A model generated the notes under the pieces. That model saw only the letters and a program-made list of their open reading frames with translations. It was not told where the DNA came from and ran no database searches. This document shows, piece after piece, positions 6,936 to 14,929 of a DNA stretch of 35,234 nt (the first letter of the stretch is position 1; the number at the start of each line of letters is the position of its first letter). The position numbers and the translations under genes are program-made. This DNA is from Actinobacteria bacterium UBA5182 (GTDB lineage: Bacteria > Actinomycetota > UBA4738): the NCBI GenBank assembly GCA_002413185.1, contig DHWM01000091.1:83664-118897 (forward strand). Direction: 5' to 3'.

Positions 6936-8156
6936 GTGGCCCCCCTTCGAACATCCGCCGCTCTGGCCCTGATCTCGCTGATGGCCGCGTGCGGCTCGGG
7001 GGGTCACACCGGAGCCGGAACCTCCCCCTCCTCGCCGCCATCCTCGCGGCCCCCGACCAGTTCCGGCCCGAGCACGACGCCTACCGTGTCTCCGCGACCG
7101 ACCGGGTCCTGCGCGGAGCAGGTGTTCGCCTCGATGACCGAGGAGCAGCGGGTTGGCCAGCTCTTCATCGTGGGCCTCCGGGACGACCGGCTGGGGCCGG
7201 CAGAGATCGCCGGCATCCGAGAGCATCACTTCGGCTCGGTCTCGTTCATCCAGACCACCACCGAAGGAGCGACCGGCGTGCGGGCGATCGCCGACGCGGT
7301 CCAGGCCCTCGCCACCCAGGGCACGACGGCCGGGGTCCGTTTCTACGTCGCGGCGAACCAGGAGGGCGGGAGGATCCAGGCGCTCCAGGGTCCGGGGTTC
7401 TCGACGATCCCCTCGGCCGTGGACCAGGGCGCGCTGGACCCCTCGACGCTCGAGGGAGACGCGAAAGGATGGGGCAAGGAGCTGATTGCCGCGGGTGTCA
7501 ACCTCAACTTCGGGCCCGTCATGGACGTCGTCCCGCCCGGTACCGATTCCCAGAACCAGCCGATCGGCGTGCTCCAGCGCGACTATGGGCACGATCCGGA
7601 CACGGTCGGCAGCCACGGCGTGGCGTTCCTGAAGGGGATGGCCGAGGCGGGCGTCACCTCGACCGCGAAGCACTTCCCGGGCCTTGGCCGGGTGGTCGGC
7701 AACACGGACTTCACCGCGAACGTGGTGGACTCGGCGACCACAGCGGACGACCCGTACCTGCGGTCCTTCCAGCAGGCCGTCGACGCGGGCGTGCCGATGG
7801 TCATGGTCGCCCTGGCCAGCTACACGAAGATCGACCCCGACCACCTGGCGGTCTTCTCGCCCACGATCATGGGCCTGCTGCGCGTCGGGCAGCGCTTCGA
7901 CGGCGTCGTCGTCTCGGATGACATCGGAGCGGCGGTGGCCATCTCGAGCATCCCTGCCGGGACCCGTGCGATCGACTTCTTGCAAGCCGGGGGCGACCTC
8001 ATCATCTCGAAGTACGTGCAGCCCGCCGACCAGATGGCCAGTGCCGTCCTGGCCCGGGTCGACGCCGACCCGTCGATGGGTGCACGCGTGGACGACGCCG
8101 CCCTCCGGGTGCTCCGGGCAAAGGACGCCTCCGGCCTCCTGCCCTGCTCGGGCTGA
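6936..8156 (+). CDS. Glycoside hydrolase family 3 lipoprotein (beta-N-acetylhexosaminidase-like)
   Basis: A 406-residue exported lipoprotein; the lipobox LMAAC places the lipidated cysteine at residue 19, followed by a Ser/Pro/Thr-rich tether of about 45 residues. Residues about 70-400 form the N-terminal TIM-barrel domain of family 3: MTEEQRVGQLFIVGL, VAANQEGGRIQAL, NLNFGPVMDVV, AKHFPGLGRVVGNTDF and VVVSDDIGAA, where the SDD aspartate is the expected nucleophile. Proteins of this type release terminal N-acetylglucosamine from muropeptides or chitin fragments on the cell surface. The GTG at 6936 was chosen because it begins the signal peptide directly; longer versions run into the preceding gene. 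Substrate is inferred from family. Confidence 0.9.
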   Translation: MAPLRTSAALALISLMAACGSGGHTGAGTSPSSPPSSRPPTSSGPSTTPTVSPRPTGSCAEQVFASMTEEQRVGQLFIVGLRDDRLGPAEIAGIREHHFGSVSFIQTTTEGATGVRAIADAVQALATQGTTAGVRFYVAANQEGGRIQALQGPGFSTIPSAVDQGALDPSTLEGDAKGWGKELIAAGVNLNFGPVMDVVPPGTDSQNQPIGVLQRDYGHDPDTVGSHGVAFLKGMAEAGVTSTAKHFPGLGRVVGNTDFTANVVDSATTADDPYLRSFQQAVDAGVPMVMVALASYTKIDPDHLAVFSPTIMGLLRVGQRFDGVVVSDDIGAAVAISSIPAGTRAIDFLQAGGDLIISKYVQPADQMASAVLARVDADPSMGARVDDAALRVLRAKDASGLLPCSG

Positions 8157-8204
8157 GCCACCGCGAGGGTGTGATCGGATGAGCGACGAGGAGGGGGACG
8201 CCCG

Positions 8205-8486
8205 TTGATCGAGCTGACCGAGTGGGCCTCGGACATCCTGTCGCGCTCCCAGGCGGCGGCGCGCAGGTTCAACCCCGACGCGAAGATCCGGCTGGCCAGA
8301 GCTGGTTCAACCGTGCAGGCCGTACTCACCGATTCCCCCGCCCCGGGCGACCGGGCCGTGCCGGTGGGTGACATGACCCTGTACGTCGAGGAAAGCCTGG
8401 AAGGCCTGGTGGACGTGGAGGAGCCGCACGACCGGCTGGTCCTTCGGCCGCTCGGCTCTCCCCCGAACCTCCGCGGCGAACACTGA
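8205..8486 (+). CDS. Small IscA/HesB-fold-like protein without cysteines
   Basis: A 93-residue protein starting at TTG, preceded by GAGGAGGGGGA. The order of elements (MIELTEWASDIL helix; AKIRLARAGSTVQAVLTDSPAPGDRAV; MTLYVEESLEGLVDVEE; LVLRPLG) resembles small actinobacterial HesB/IscA-like proteins, which start with a similar helix and have the strand-rich core. None of the three cluster-ligand cysteines of that family is present; the protein has no cysteine at all. It therefore cannot be a normal iron-sulfur carrier. It lies 48 bases after the GH3 gene and converges on the pterin dehydratase gene. The fold assignment is tentative. Confidence 0.6.
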   Translation: MIELTEWASDILSRSQAAARRFNPDAKIRLARAGSTVQAVLTDSPAPGDRAVPVGDMTLYVEESLEGLVDVEEPHDRLVLRPLGSPPNLRGEH

Positions 8487-8532
8487 CCCGACGTGCCGGG
8501 CCACCCCGCCGACTTCAGGTTGGGACGAGGCG

Positions 8533-8832
8533 TCAGAGCTCGGGAGCCTCCGCGACCGACTCGATCCGCCGGGCCAGGGCCAGATCCTTGTCGGTCACGC
8601 CGCTCTCACTCCACGTATGCAGGGCGACCCTGACCCGGTTGTAGTGGTTCTCCAGATCGGGGTGGTGGTTGGCCTCCTCGGCGAACCGGGCCAGGCGATC
8701 GATGAAGGCGATGGCGTCCATGAAGGTCGAGAACTTGTAGTTCTTGAAGATCTCGCCCCGGTCGAACCGCCAGCCCCTGAGGTCATGACCCGCCAGCGCC
8801 GAATGGACCTCGCCGTCGGAGAGAACGGTCAC
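8533..8832 (-). CDS. Pterin-4a-carbinolamine dehydratase family protein
   Basis: A 99-residue protein with the family core: GWRFDRGEIFKNYKFSTFMDAIAFIDRLARFAEEANHHPDLENHYNRVRVALHTW and a C-terminal GVTDKDLALARRIE. The NHHPD histidines and the downstream histidine are the expected active-site residues; the usual TH dipeptide reads HTW here. Classical members regenerate tetrahydrobiopterin after aromatic amino acid hydroxylation, but many bacteria carry the protein without a hydroxylase nearby, as here. The GTG start overlaps the gabT stop in a GTGA, so it is translationally coupled to gabT. Its role in a GABA operon is not clear. Confidence 0.88.
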   Translation of the reverse strand: MTVLSDGEVHSALAGHDLRGWRFDRGEIFKNYKFSTFMDAIAFIDRLARFAEEANHHPDLENHYNRVRVALHTWSESGVTDKDLALARRIESVAEAPEL

Positions 8833-10187
8833 CTCGCCGCATCCGCCTCCACGGCCACGATGGCCTTCTCCACCACGTCGAGGCCCTCTCCAAGCAGCTC
8901 CTCCTGGATGGTGAGTGGCGGGAGGAACCGGATGACGTTGTCGTAGGTGCCGGCCTTCAGGATGATAACGCCCTGCGCGTAGCACTCCTCGATCAGCCGG
9001 GACGCCGCGTGATTCGCCGGGGCCTTCGTCTGGCGATCTTCCACCAGCTCCATCGCCACCATGGCGCCCCGTCCCCGGACCTCACCGATCAGCTCGAAGC
9101 GCTCGGCCATCTCCCGGAGACGCCGGGTCAGGAGGCTTCCGATCCGTTCGGCCCGCTCGAGCAGCCCGTCGCGCTCGATCGCGTCGAGAACCGCCAGCCC
9201 GGCCGCGCAGGCCAGGGGGTTCCCGCCGAACGTGCCCCCCACTCCTCCGACGTGCACGCTCTCCATGACCTCCGCTCGCCCCGTCACGCCGCCCAGCGGG
9301 AGTCCTCCCGCCAGCGACTTCGCCGTGGTCACGATGTCCGGGGCGACCCCTTCGTGTTCGATGCCGAACCACCGCCCGGTCCGCCCGATGCCGGTCTGGA
9401 CCTCGTCGGCGACGAACATGATCCCGTGGTCTCGGCAGTACTCCGCCAGCCGGGGCAGGAAGCCGGGCGCCGGCACCACGAACCCTCCCTCGCCGAGGAT
9501 GGGCTCCACGACCAGGCACGCGATGTTGTCCGGCCCGATCTGCTTGTCCATCTGGTCGATGGCATAGCGGATGCAGCTCTCAGCGCACTCCTCCGGGGTG
9601 TGGCCTCCCGTGGGGCACCGGTACGGGTAGGCGTACGGCAACCGGTACACCTCCGGGATGAAGGGTCCCAGTGACTGCTTGTAGGGCACGACCTTCGCCG
9701 TCATGGTCATGGCCAGAAGGGTTCGCCCGTGGAAGGCGTGATCGAACACCACCACACCTGGTCGCTTGGTGAAGTACCGGGAGATCTTGACGGCGTTCTC
9801 CACCGCCTCCGCGCCGCTGTTGGTGAACATCGTCCGCTTCGGCTCTTCGCCGGGGACCAGTTCGTTCAACCGCTCCGCCAGCTCGAGGTAGGGCTCGTTC
9901 ATCGTGACGTGCATGCAGGTGTGGGTGAACCGGTCGAGCTGGGCGCGAACCGCTTCTGTCACACCGGGGGCGCTGTTGCCGGTGTTCAGGACGGCCAGGC
10001 CCGCCCCCAGATCGATCAAGCTGTTGCCGTCCACGTCGCGGATGATCGCTCCGGAGGTGGCGTCGGCGAAGATCGGCGTGGTGTAGAAGACACCCCGAGG
10101 AACGGCCTGGAGGCGTCGCTCCAGCAGGGCACGGGATCTCGGGCCGGGAATCTCGGTGACGATTCGGCGTTCCTGCGGGATGTCCAT
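8829..10187 (-). CDS. gabT: 4-aminobutyrate aminotransferase (class III PLP aminotransferase)
   Basis: A 452-residue cytoplasmic enzyme that moves the amino group of GABA to 2-oxoglutarate, giving succinic semialdehyde and glutamate. Class III features are complete: FTNSGAEAVENAVKISR for the PLP phosphate, FDHAFHGRT, VVEPILGEGGFVVP, FVADEVQTGIGRTG with the PLP-pyridine aspartate, and TTAKSLAGGLPLGG with the PLP lysine at residue 290. Length and motifs match GabT of actinobacteria, although other omega-amino acids are possible substrates. GGAGG precedes the ATG. It is divergent from the PucR-type regulator with 115 bases between them and is followed by the pterin dehydratase-like gene. Confidence 0.92.
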   Translation of the reverse strand: MDIPQERRIVTEIPGPRSRALLERRLQAVPRGVFYTTPIFADATSGAIIRDVDGNSLIDLGAGLAVLNTGNSAPGVTEAVRAQLDRFTHTCMHVTMNEPYLELAERLNELVPGEEPKRTMFTNSGAEAVENAVKISRYFTKRPGVVVFDHAFHGRTLLAMTMTAKVVPYKQSLGPFIPEVYRLPYAYPYRCPTGGHTPEECAESCIRYAIDQMDKQIGPDNIACLVVEPILGEGGFVVPAPGFLPRLAEYCRDHGIMFVADEVQTGIGRTGRWFGIEHEGVAPDIVTTAKSLAGGLPLGGVTGRAEVMESVHVGGVGGTFGGNPLACAAGLAVLDAIERDGLLERAERIGSLLTRRLREMAERFELIGEVRGRGAMVAMELVEDRQTKAPANHAASRLIEECYAQGVIILKAGTYDNVIRFLPPLTIQEELLGEGLDVVEKAIVAVEADAAR

Positions 10188-10277
10188 GCTGCCTCCGCGA
10201 CGCGATCGGTGGGCGCAGTGTGGCCCCGCCCAATCCGCGTGTCAGCATCCGGCTGGGGGTAACGGAGGCCCGGCCCT

Positions 10278-10295
10278 TTGTACCATCCGTACAAT
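10278..10295 (+). promoter_or_regulatory. Palindromic operator candidate overlapping the -10 of the PucR-type regulator
   Basis: TTGTAC-CATCC-GTACAA (10278-10294) is a perfect 6+6 inverted repeat. Its right arm overlaps TACAAT (10290-10295), a good -10 placed seven bases before the ATG of the regulator. A protein bound here would block that promoter, which fits autoregulation, and the site lies in the gap shared with gabT. A degenerate copy lies upstream of the aldehyde dehydrogenase genes. Confidence 0.55.
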
Positions 10296-10302
10296 CCCTG
10301 GC

Positions 10303-11877
10303 ATGTCGCTCACCGTGGGAGAGCTCCTGCGGACCCCCGGCTTGGACATCCGTCCCAAGGCCGGGAGACGCGGGCTGACCCAGACCATCAGGTGGGTCCA
10401 CGTCAGCGAGCTCGAGGACCCCACGCCCTGGCTGAAGGGTGGCGAGCTGCTCCTGACCACCGGTATGGGCGTCGGCAAGACACCGGCCAGGCAACGGGGA
10501 TACGTGGGCCGGCTGGCCGCGGCGGGTCTGGCCGGGCTGGGGCTCGGCACCGGGTTCTCGTTCCGATCGGTCCCGAAAGCGGTGGTGGACGCGGCCGAGG
10601 CGGCCGGCTTTCCCGTGTTCGAGGTCCCCTACGACGTCCCGTTCATCGCCATCACCGAGGTGGTCTTCACCAGGCTGATGGCCGAACAGTACGACCTGTT
10701 GTCGCGGTCTTTGGAGGCCGAACACACCCTGACCCGGGCAGTCCTCGAGGGCCAGGGGGTCGAGGGAATCGTGGCGGCGCTGGCGAAGGCGATCGGGGGC
10801 TGGTCGGTGCTGTTCGACCTGCATGGCTCCCTCATGGCGGCCGAACCCGCCACCGCCGACGTGTACCTGCCGCGGCTGTGGTCGGAGCTGCAGACCCCTC
10901 GGGCTGAGGGCCCCAGGTTCAGCCTGTCGGTGGTCGACCGCGGCCACCACATCGTGATCCAGCCGGTCACCGCCCAGGGGCGCGTCGAGGCCTTCCTCGG
11001 CGCCGGGAAGCGGGACGCGCTGACGCACTTCGACCGGATCGTGTCCAGCCACGCCCTGGCGCTCCTGGCCCTGGAGCTGGCCAAGGCCAGGGCGGTCTCG
11101 GACACGGAGCGCCGCCTGAAGGGCGACGTGCTCGACAAGATCCTGAGTGGGGAGCTCGAGCCCGCTCGGGCTCGCCAGTCCCTCGAGCGGCTGGGGTTCG
11201 ACGTGGACCGCCCCGTGGCGGCGCTCGCGTTGGCCGACGGGGGCTCTCCAGAGGCCCTGGCCGGGGTGTGCGAGGAAGCGCTGGCCAGGCTGCCGGAGGG
11301 CCGGGCGTTCATGTGCTCGCCTCGCGACGATCTGGTGGTGGCCATTCTGCAACCGGCGGGGTCCGGATTCCTCGGGGACGTGCAAGCCGCCATCGGGGCC
11401 CGTTCGTCCGGCGACGTCCTGGCGGGCGCGGGGAGCCTGGTTCCCTTCGACGAGATCGCTCAGACGATCAGAGAGGCGAGGTACGCCTTGCAGGTCTGCC
11501 GGACCGAGGGCAGGCAATCGGCCGAGTTCCAGGACCTCGGCACCTATCAACTGCTCCTGTCGCTCCAGGACCCCGAGGCGCTCCGAACGTTCGCCGGCAG
11601 CGTCCTCGCCCCCCTCGACCGGTACGACCGGGGTCACGGGGGCGAGCTGGTGCCGTCGCTCCGAGCCTTCCTGGAGAAGAACGCTCGGTGGGAGGCGGCG
11701 GCCATGGAGCTTCTGGTGCACCGGCACACGCTGCGGTACCGGATGCGGAAGGTCGAAGAGCTGACCGGGCGGCGACTCTCCTCCGCCCGGGACCGCATGG
11801 AGTTCTTCCTGGCGCTCCGAGCCAGAGATCTCCTGTCGAGCGCTGAGGGCAACGGGCGGTCGTTCTCGCGGCCGTGA
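10303..11877 (+). CDS. PucR-family transcriptional regulator
   Basis: A 524-residue cytoplasmic regulator. Residues about 1-125 are the PucR N-terminal domain (VGELLRTPGLDIRPKAG, VHVSELEDPTPWLKGGELLLTTG, AGLAGLGLGTG). The middle, about 140-400, is a sensory/linker region including DVLDKILSGE. The C-terminus carries the PucR HTH domain (LVPSLRAFLEKNARWEAAAMELLVHRHTLRYRMRKVEELTG). Family members control purine, GABA and polyamine catabolic genes, and this one lies between gabT and two aldehyde dehydrogenases. The ATG was chosen because it begins the conserved domain and lies seven bases after a -10, in a leaderless arrangement. The effector is unknown. Confidence 0.92.
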   Translation: MSLTVGELLRTPGLDIRPKAGRRGLTQTIRWVHVSELEDPTPWLKGGELLLTTGMGVGKTPARQRGYVGRLAAAGLAGLGLGTGFSFRSVPKAVVDAAEAAGFPVFEVPYDVPFIAITEVVFTRLMAEQYDLLSRSLEAEHTLTRAVLEGQGVEGIVAALAKAIGGWSVLFDLHGSLMAAEPATADVYLPRLWSELQTPRAEGPRFSLSVVDRGHHIVIQPVTAQGRVEAFLGAGKRDALTHFDRIVSSHALALLALELAKARAVSDTERRLKGDVLDKILSGELEPARARQSLERLGFDVDRPVAALALADGGSPEALAGVCEEALARLPEGRAFMCSPRDDLVVAILQPAGSGFLGDVQAAIGARSSGDVLAGAGSLVPFDEIAQTIREARYALQVCRTEGRQSAEFQDLGTYQLLLSLQDPEALRTFAGSVLAPLDRYDRGHGGELVPSLRAFLEKNARWEAAAMELLVHRHTLRYRMRKVEELTGRRLSSARDRMEFFLALRARDLLSSAEGNGRSFSRP

Positions 11878-11897
11878 GGCACGCCCTCGGTTCGCTG

Positions 11898-11914
11898 TTG
11901 TCCCGACCGTACGA
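11898..11914 (+). promoter_or_regulatory. Degenerate copy of the pucR-promoter palindrome
   Basis: TTGTCC-CGACC-GTACGA matches the palindrome at 10278-10294 in 13 of 17 positions with the same five-base spacer. It lies about 100 bases upstream of the first aldehyde dehydrogenase. I see no clear promoter hexamers around it; TACGCT about 30 bases before the ATG is the best -10 guess. Confidence 0.4.
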
Positions 11915-11943
11915 AAAGGGGGCTCCGCGGTGTGGCGTTCGGC

Positions 11944-11958
11944 CTGCCGCGCCGGCAG
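11944..11958. repeat. Short inverted repeat upstream of the aldehyde dehydrogenase genes
   Basis: CTGCC-GCGCC-GGCAG is a perfect 5+5 inverted repeat about 55 bases before the aldehyde dehydrogenase ATG. It could be an operator or a leader hairpin; in such GC-rich sequence a repeat this short may be chance. Confidence 0.2.
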
Positions 11959-12011
11959 AGGAAAGGAATACGCTCCAATCGGCTCGACGAGTCGGAGAGT
12001 GAGGAGGCACC

Positions 12012-13457
12012 ATGGCGACGGCGGTCAAGCGAGGCGAGATGTTCATCGGCGGGGAATGGGTCGCCGGGTCCGGAGAGGAGATGCAGCCGGTCCTGAATCC
12101 CGCCACGGGCCAGGTCATCGCGGAGGTGCCGAAGGGGACAGCGGACGACGTCGATCGCGCCGTGACCGCCGCCCGCAAGGCCTATGACGAGGTGTGGTTC
12201 GACTCCACGCCGTCCGAGCGAAGCCTGATGCTCCTGAAGCTTGCGGACGCCGTGGAATCCCACGCTGCGGAGATCGCCGGCATCGAATCCCAGAACGTCG
12301 GCAAGCCACTCGCCACAACGCTCTCCGACGAGCTCCCTCCCATGGTCGACGCGCTGCGCTTCTTCGCCGGGGGCGCCAGATTCCTGGAGGGGCGAGCGAC
12401 CGGCGAATACATGAAGGGCTTCACCAGCATGCTTCGACGGGAGCCGGTCGGCGTGGTCGGGTCGATCGCGCCGTGGAACTACCCGCTGATGATGGCGATC
12501 TGGAAGATCGGCCCCGCGCTCGCGGCCGGGAACACGGTGATCCTCAAGCCGTCCGAGTGGACGCCGCTGTCGGCCCTTCGGATGGCGGAGTTCGCGGCGG
12601 AGATCTTCCCGCCCGGGGTGCTCAACGTGATCACCGGCGACGGCGAGCCGGTCGGCGCCGGGATCGTTCGGCACGCCGGCGTCAACATGGTGTCGCTGAC
12701 CGGAGACGTGGCCACCGGCAAGGAGGTGGCCCGAGCCGCCTCGCAGACGCTGAAGCGGGTTCACCTGGAGCTGGGAGGAAAGGCGCCGGTGATCGTCTTC
12801 GATGACGCGAACATGGACGCGGTCGTCGAGTGGATCAAGATCGGCGGCTTCTTCAACGCCGGGCAGGACTGCACGGCCGCCACCAGGGTCATCGCCGGCC
12901 CGAAGATCTATGACAACCTCCTCTCCTCGCTGGTCCCCGCGGTCGAATCGTTGAACGTGGGGGACCCCGCGAGCGATGACACGGAGATGGGGCCGCTCGT
13001 TTCGAAGGAGCAGTTCGACCGGGTCAGCGGGTTCGTCGACCGTGCCAGGGAGGGAGGCGCTGCCATCCTCACGGGCGGAGCGGCGATCGAAGGTCCGGGG
13101 TTCTTCTACCAGCCCAGCGTGGTGGCCGACGTGACCCAGGAATCGGAGATCGTCAGGCGGGAGGTGTTCGGCCCAGTGGTGACGGTGCAGCGGTTCGCGG
13201 ATGACGATCAGGCCATCGCGTGGGCCAACGACGTCGACTATGGCCTGGCCGCCAGCGTGTGGACCACGAACGTGGCCAGGGCGCTCAACGCGGCCAGGAA
13301 GCTGCAGTTCGGGACGGTATGGATCAACACCCACATCCCGCTGGTCAACGAGATGCCGCACGGCGGATACAAGCAGAGTGGCTACGGCAAGGACATGTCG
13401 ATCTACTCCATCGAGGACTACACGAACATCAAGCACGTGATGGCGGCTCTGGAGTGA
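12012..13457 (+). CDS. Aminoaldehyde dehydrogenase (gamma-aminobutyraldehyde/betaine aldehyde type)
   Basis: A 481-residue NAD-dependent aldehyde dehydrogenase. Motifs are complete: IAPWNYPLMMAIWKIGPALAAGN, KPSEWTPLSAL, SLTGDVATGK for the cofactor, LELGGKAP with the general-base glutamate, and FFNAGQDCTAATR with the catalytic cysteine at residue 287; EVFGPVVTV closes the active site. The sequence style (short GQDCTAATR loop, GGYKQSGYGKDMSIYSIEDYTNIKHV ending) is that of gamma-aminobutyraldehyde dehydrogenases, which turn 4-aminobutanal from putrescine into GABA. GAGGAGG precedes the ATG. It is followed 28 bases later by a second aldehyde dehydrogenase, probably in one operon. The exact aldehyde is inferred. 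Confidence 0.9.
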   Translation: MATAVKRGEMFIGGEWVAGSGEEMQPVLNPATGQVIAEVPKGTADDVDRAVTAARKAYDEVWFDSTPSERSLMLLKLADAVESHAAEIAGIESQNVGKPLATTLSDELPPMVDALRFFAGGARFLEGRATGEYMKGFTSMLRREPVGVVGSIAPWNYPLMMAIWKIGPALAAGNTVILKPSEWTPLSALRMAEFAAEIFPPGVLNVITGDGEPVGAGIVRHAGVNMVSLTGDVATGKEVARAASQTLKRVHLELGGKAPVIVFDDANMDAVVEWIKIGGFFNAGQDCTAATRVIAGPKIYDNLLSSLVPAVESLNVGDPASDDTEMGPLVSKEQFDRVSGFVDRAREGGAAILTGGAAIEGPGFFYQPSVVADVTQESEIVRREVFGPVVTVQRFADDDQAIAWANDVDYGLAASVWTTNVARALNAARKLQFGTVWINTHIPLVNEMPHGGYKQSGYGKDMSIYSIEDYTNIKHVMAALE

Positions 13458-13485
13458 CCAGCAGATCCGGGGAGGTGAGCAGGTC

Positions 13486-14910
13486 ATGACGACCAAACCC
13501 TTCTACGTGGCAGGTGAGTGGCGAACCGGCCAGGGCACGTTGGACGTGAAGAGCCCGTACGACGGGAGCGTGGTGGCCTCGATCGGCACGCCGACCGACG
13601 CCGATGTCGAGGACGCCGTGGCGAAGGCCGCGGAGACGTTCAGGGACTCCCGGCACCTTCCCACATACGTGAGGTCCGAGGCCCTCCTGCACATCTCCCA
13701 TCGGATCGCGGAGCGGGTGGACGAGCTGGCGGAGCTCGTGGCGAAGGAGGGTGGCAAGCCGCTCAAGTGGTCGAAGATCGAAGTGACCCGGGCCATCTCC
13801 ACCTTCCGGTGGGCATCGGAGGAGTCACGAAGGATGGACGGTGAGTTCCTGGCCCTCGACACCGAGGAGTCGCTGGGATCGCGGGCGGGCATCGTTCGTC
13901 GCTTCGCCTACGGGCCCGTCCTCGGGATCAGCCCCTTCAACTTCCCGGTGAACCTGGTCGCGCACAAGGTGGCCCCGGCCCTCGCCGTGGGCGCCCCGAT
14001 CGTGGTCAAGCCGGCCGGCGTCACGCCCCTCGGCGCCCTGGCCCTGGCGGAGCTGTTCGACGAGACCGACTTTCCCAAGGGGATGCTGAGCGTGCTCCCG
14101 ATCTCGAGCGAGCGTGCCCAGAAGCTGGTCGAGGATCGCCGGTTCAAGAAGCTGTCCTTCACCGGCTCGGGGATCGGGTGGACGCTGAAGGGCCTCGATC
14201 CGAGGAAGCACGCCACGCTCGAGCTGGGAGGGAACGCGGGGGTCATCGTGCATTCGGACGCGGACCTCGACAACGCCGCGGCGCGGGTGGCGGTGGGCGG
14301 CTACTACCAGGCCGGGCAGTCCTGTATCTCCGTGCAGCGAGTGTTCGTCCAGTCGGAGGTTTACGACGACTTCGTGTCGCGCCTCGTCAAGCACGTCGAA
14401 TCGCTCAAGGTGGGTGACCCACTGGACCCGACCGTCGACGTCGGTCCGGTCATCGACGCCGGAGCGCTCGACCGGATCGACGCCTGGGTGAAGGAAGCGG
14501 TTTCTCAGGGTGCGGAGATCCTGACCGGCGGAAAGCGGGAGGACCCCCTGTACTTCCCCACCGTCCTCGCCCACACCACGCCGGAGATGAAGGTGCGATG
14601 CGAGGAGATCTTCGGCCCCGTCATCACCGTCCAGCGCTACGAGACGTACCAGGAGGCATTGGACGAAGTGAACAACTCCCCGTACGGGCTCCAGGCCGGG
14701 GTCTTCACCTCCTCGATCGACCGGGCCATGCTGGCCCACCGCACGCTGGAGGTGGGCGGAGTGATCGTGAACGACGTCAGCGCGTTCCGGGCCGACCAGA
14801 TGCCATACGGAGGGTCCAAGGAGTCGGGCTACGGGCGGGAGGGCCTGAAGTACGCGATGGAGGAGATGACCGAGCCGAGGATCATGGTCCTCTCCCACGT
14901 GCCGCTGTAG
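13486..14910 (+). CDS. Aldehyde dehydrogenase, succinic semialdehyde or related substrate
   Basis: A 474-residue aldehyde dehydrogenase from a different subfamily than its neighbour. Motifs are ISPFNFPVNLVAHKVAPALAVGAPIVVKPAG, SFTGSGIGW, LELGGNAG with the general-base glutamate, and YYQAGQSCISVQRV with the catalytic cysteine at residue 280; EEIFGPVITV follows. The GQSCISVQR form is typical of the lactaldehyde/phosphonoformaldehyde-like branch rather than of classical GabD. In this context it is a good candidate for succinic semialdehyde oxidation after GabT, or for 3-aminopropanal. GGGGAGGTGA precedes the ATG. It ends 19 bases from the convergent saccharopine-dehydrogenase-like gene. Confidence 0.85.
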   Translation: MTTKPFYVAGEWRTGQGTLDVKSPYDGSVVASIGTPTDADVEDAVAKAAETFRDSRHLPTYVRSEALLHISHRIAERVDELAELVAKEGGKPLKWSKIEVTRAISTFRWASEESRRMDGEFLALDTEESLGSRAGIVRRFAYGPVLGISPFNFPVNLVAHKVAPALAVGAPIVVKPAGVTPLGALALAELFDETDFPKGMLSVLPISSERAQKLVEDRRFKKLSFTGSGIGWTLKGLDPRKHATLELGGNAGVIVHSDADLDNAAARVAVGGYYQAGQSCISVQRVFVQSEVYDDFVSRLVKHVESLKVGDPLDPTVDVGPVIDAGALDRIDAWVKEAVSQGAEILTGGKREDPLYFPTVLAHTTPEMKVRCEEIFGPVITVQRYETYQEALDEVNNSPYGLQAGVFTSSIDRAMLAHRTLEVGGVIVNDVSAFRADQMPYGGSKESGYGREGLKYAMEEMTEPRIMVLSHVPL

Positions 14911-14929
14911 CGAGTCTGCTACAGGTCGC

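Noticed and set aside
9580..11727. A 715-codon open frame antisense to the regulator and gabT
   Set aside because: It lies opposite or out of frame with two well-supported genes, is low complexity (Arg, Gly, Pro, Asp, His rich) and has no family motifs; long spurious frames are expected at this GC content.
11634..13496. A 620-codon open frame antisense to the aldehyde dehydrogenase
   Set aside because: It mirrors the codon positions of a clear aldehyde dehydrogenase and shows no coherent domain.
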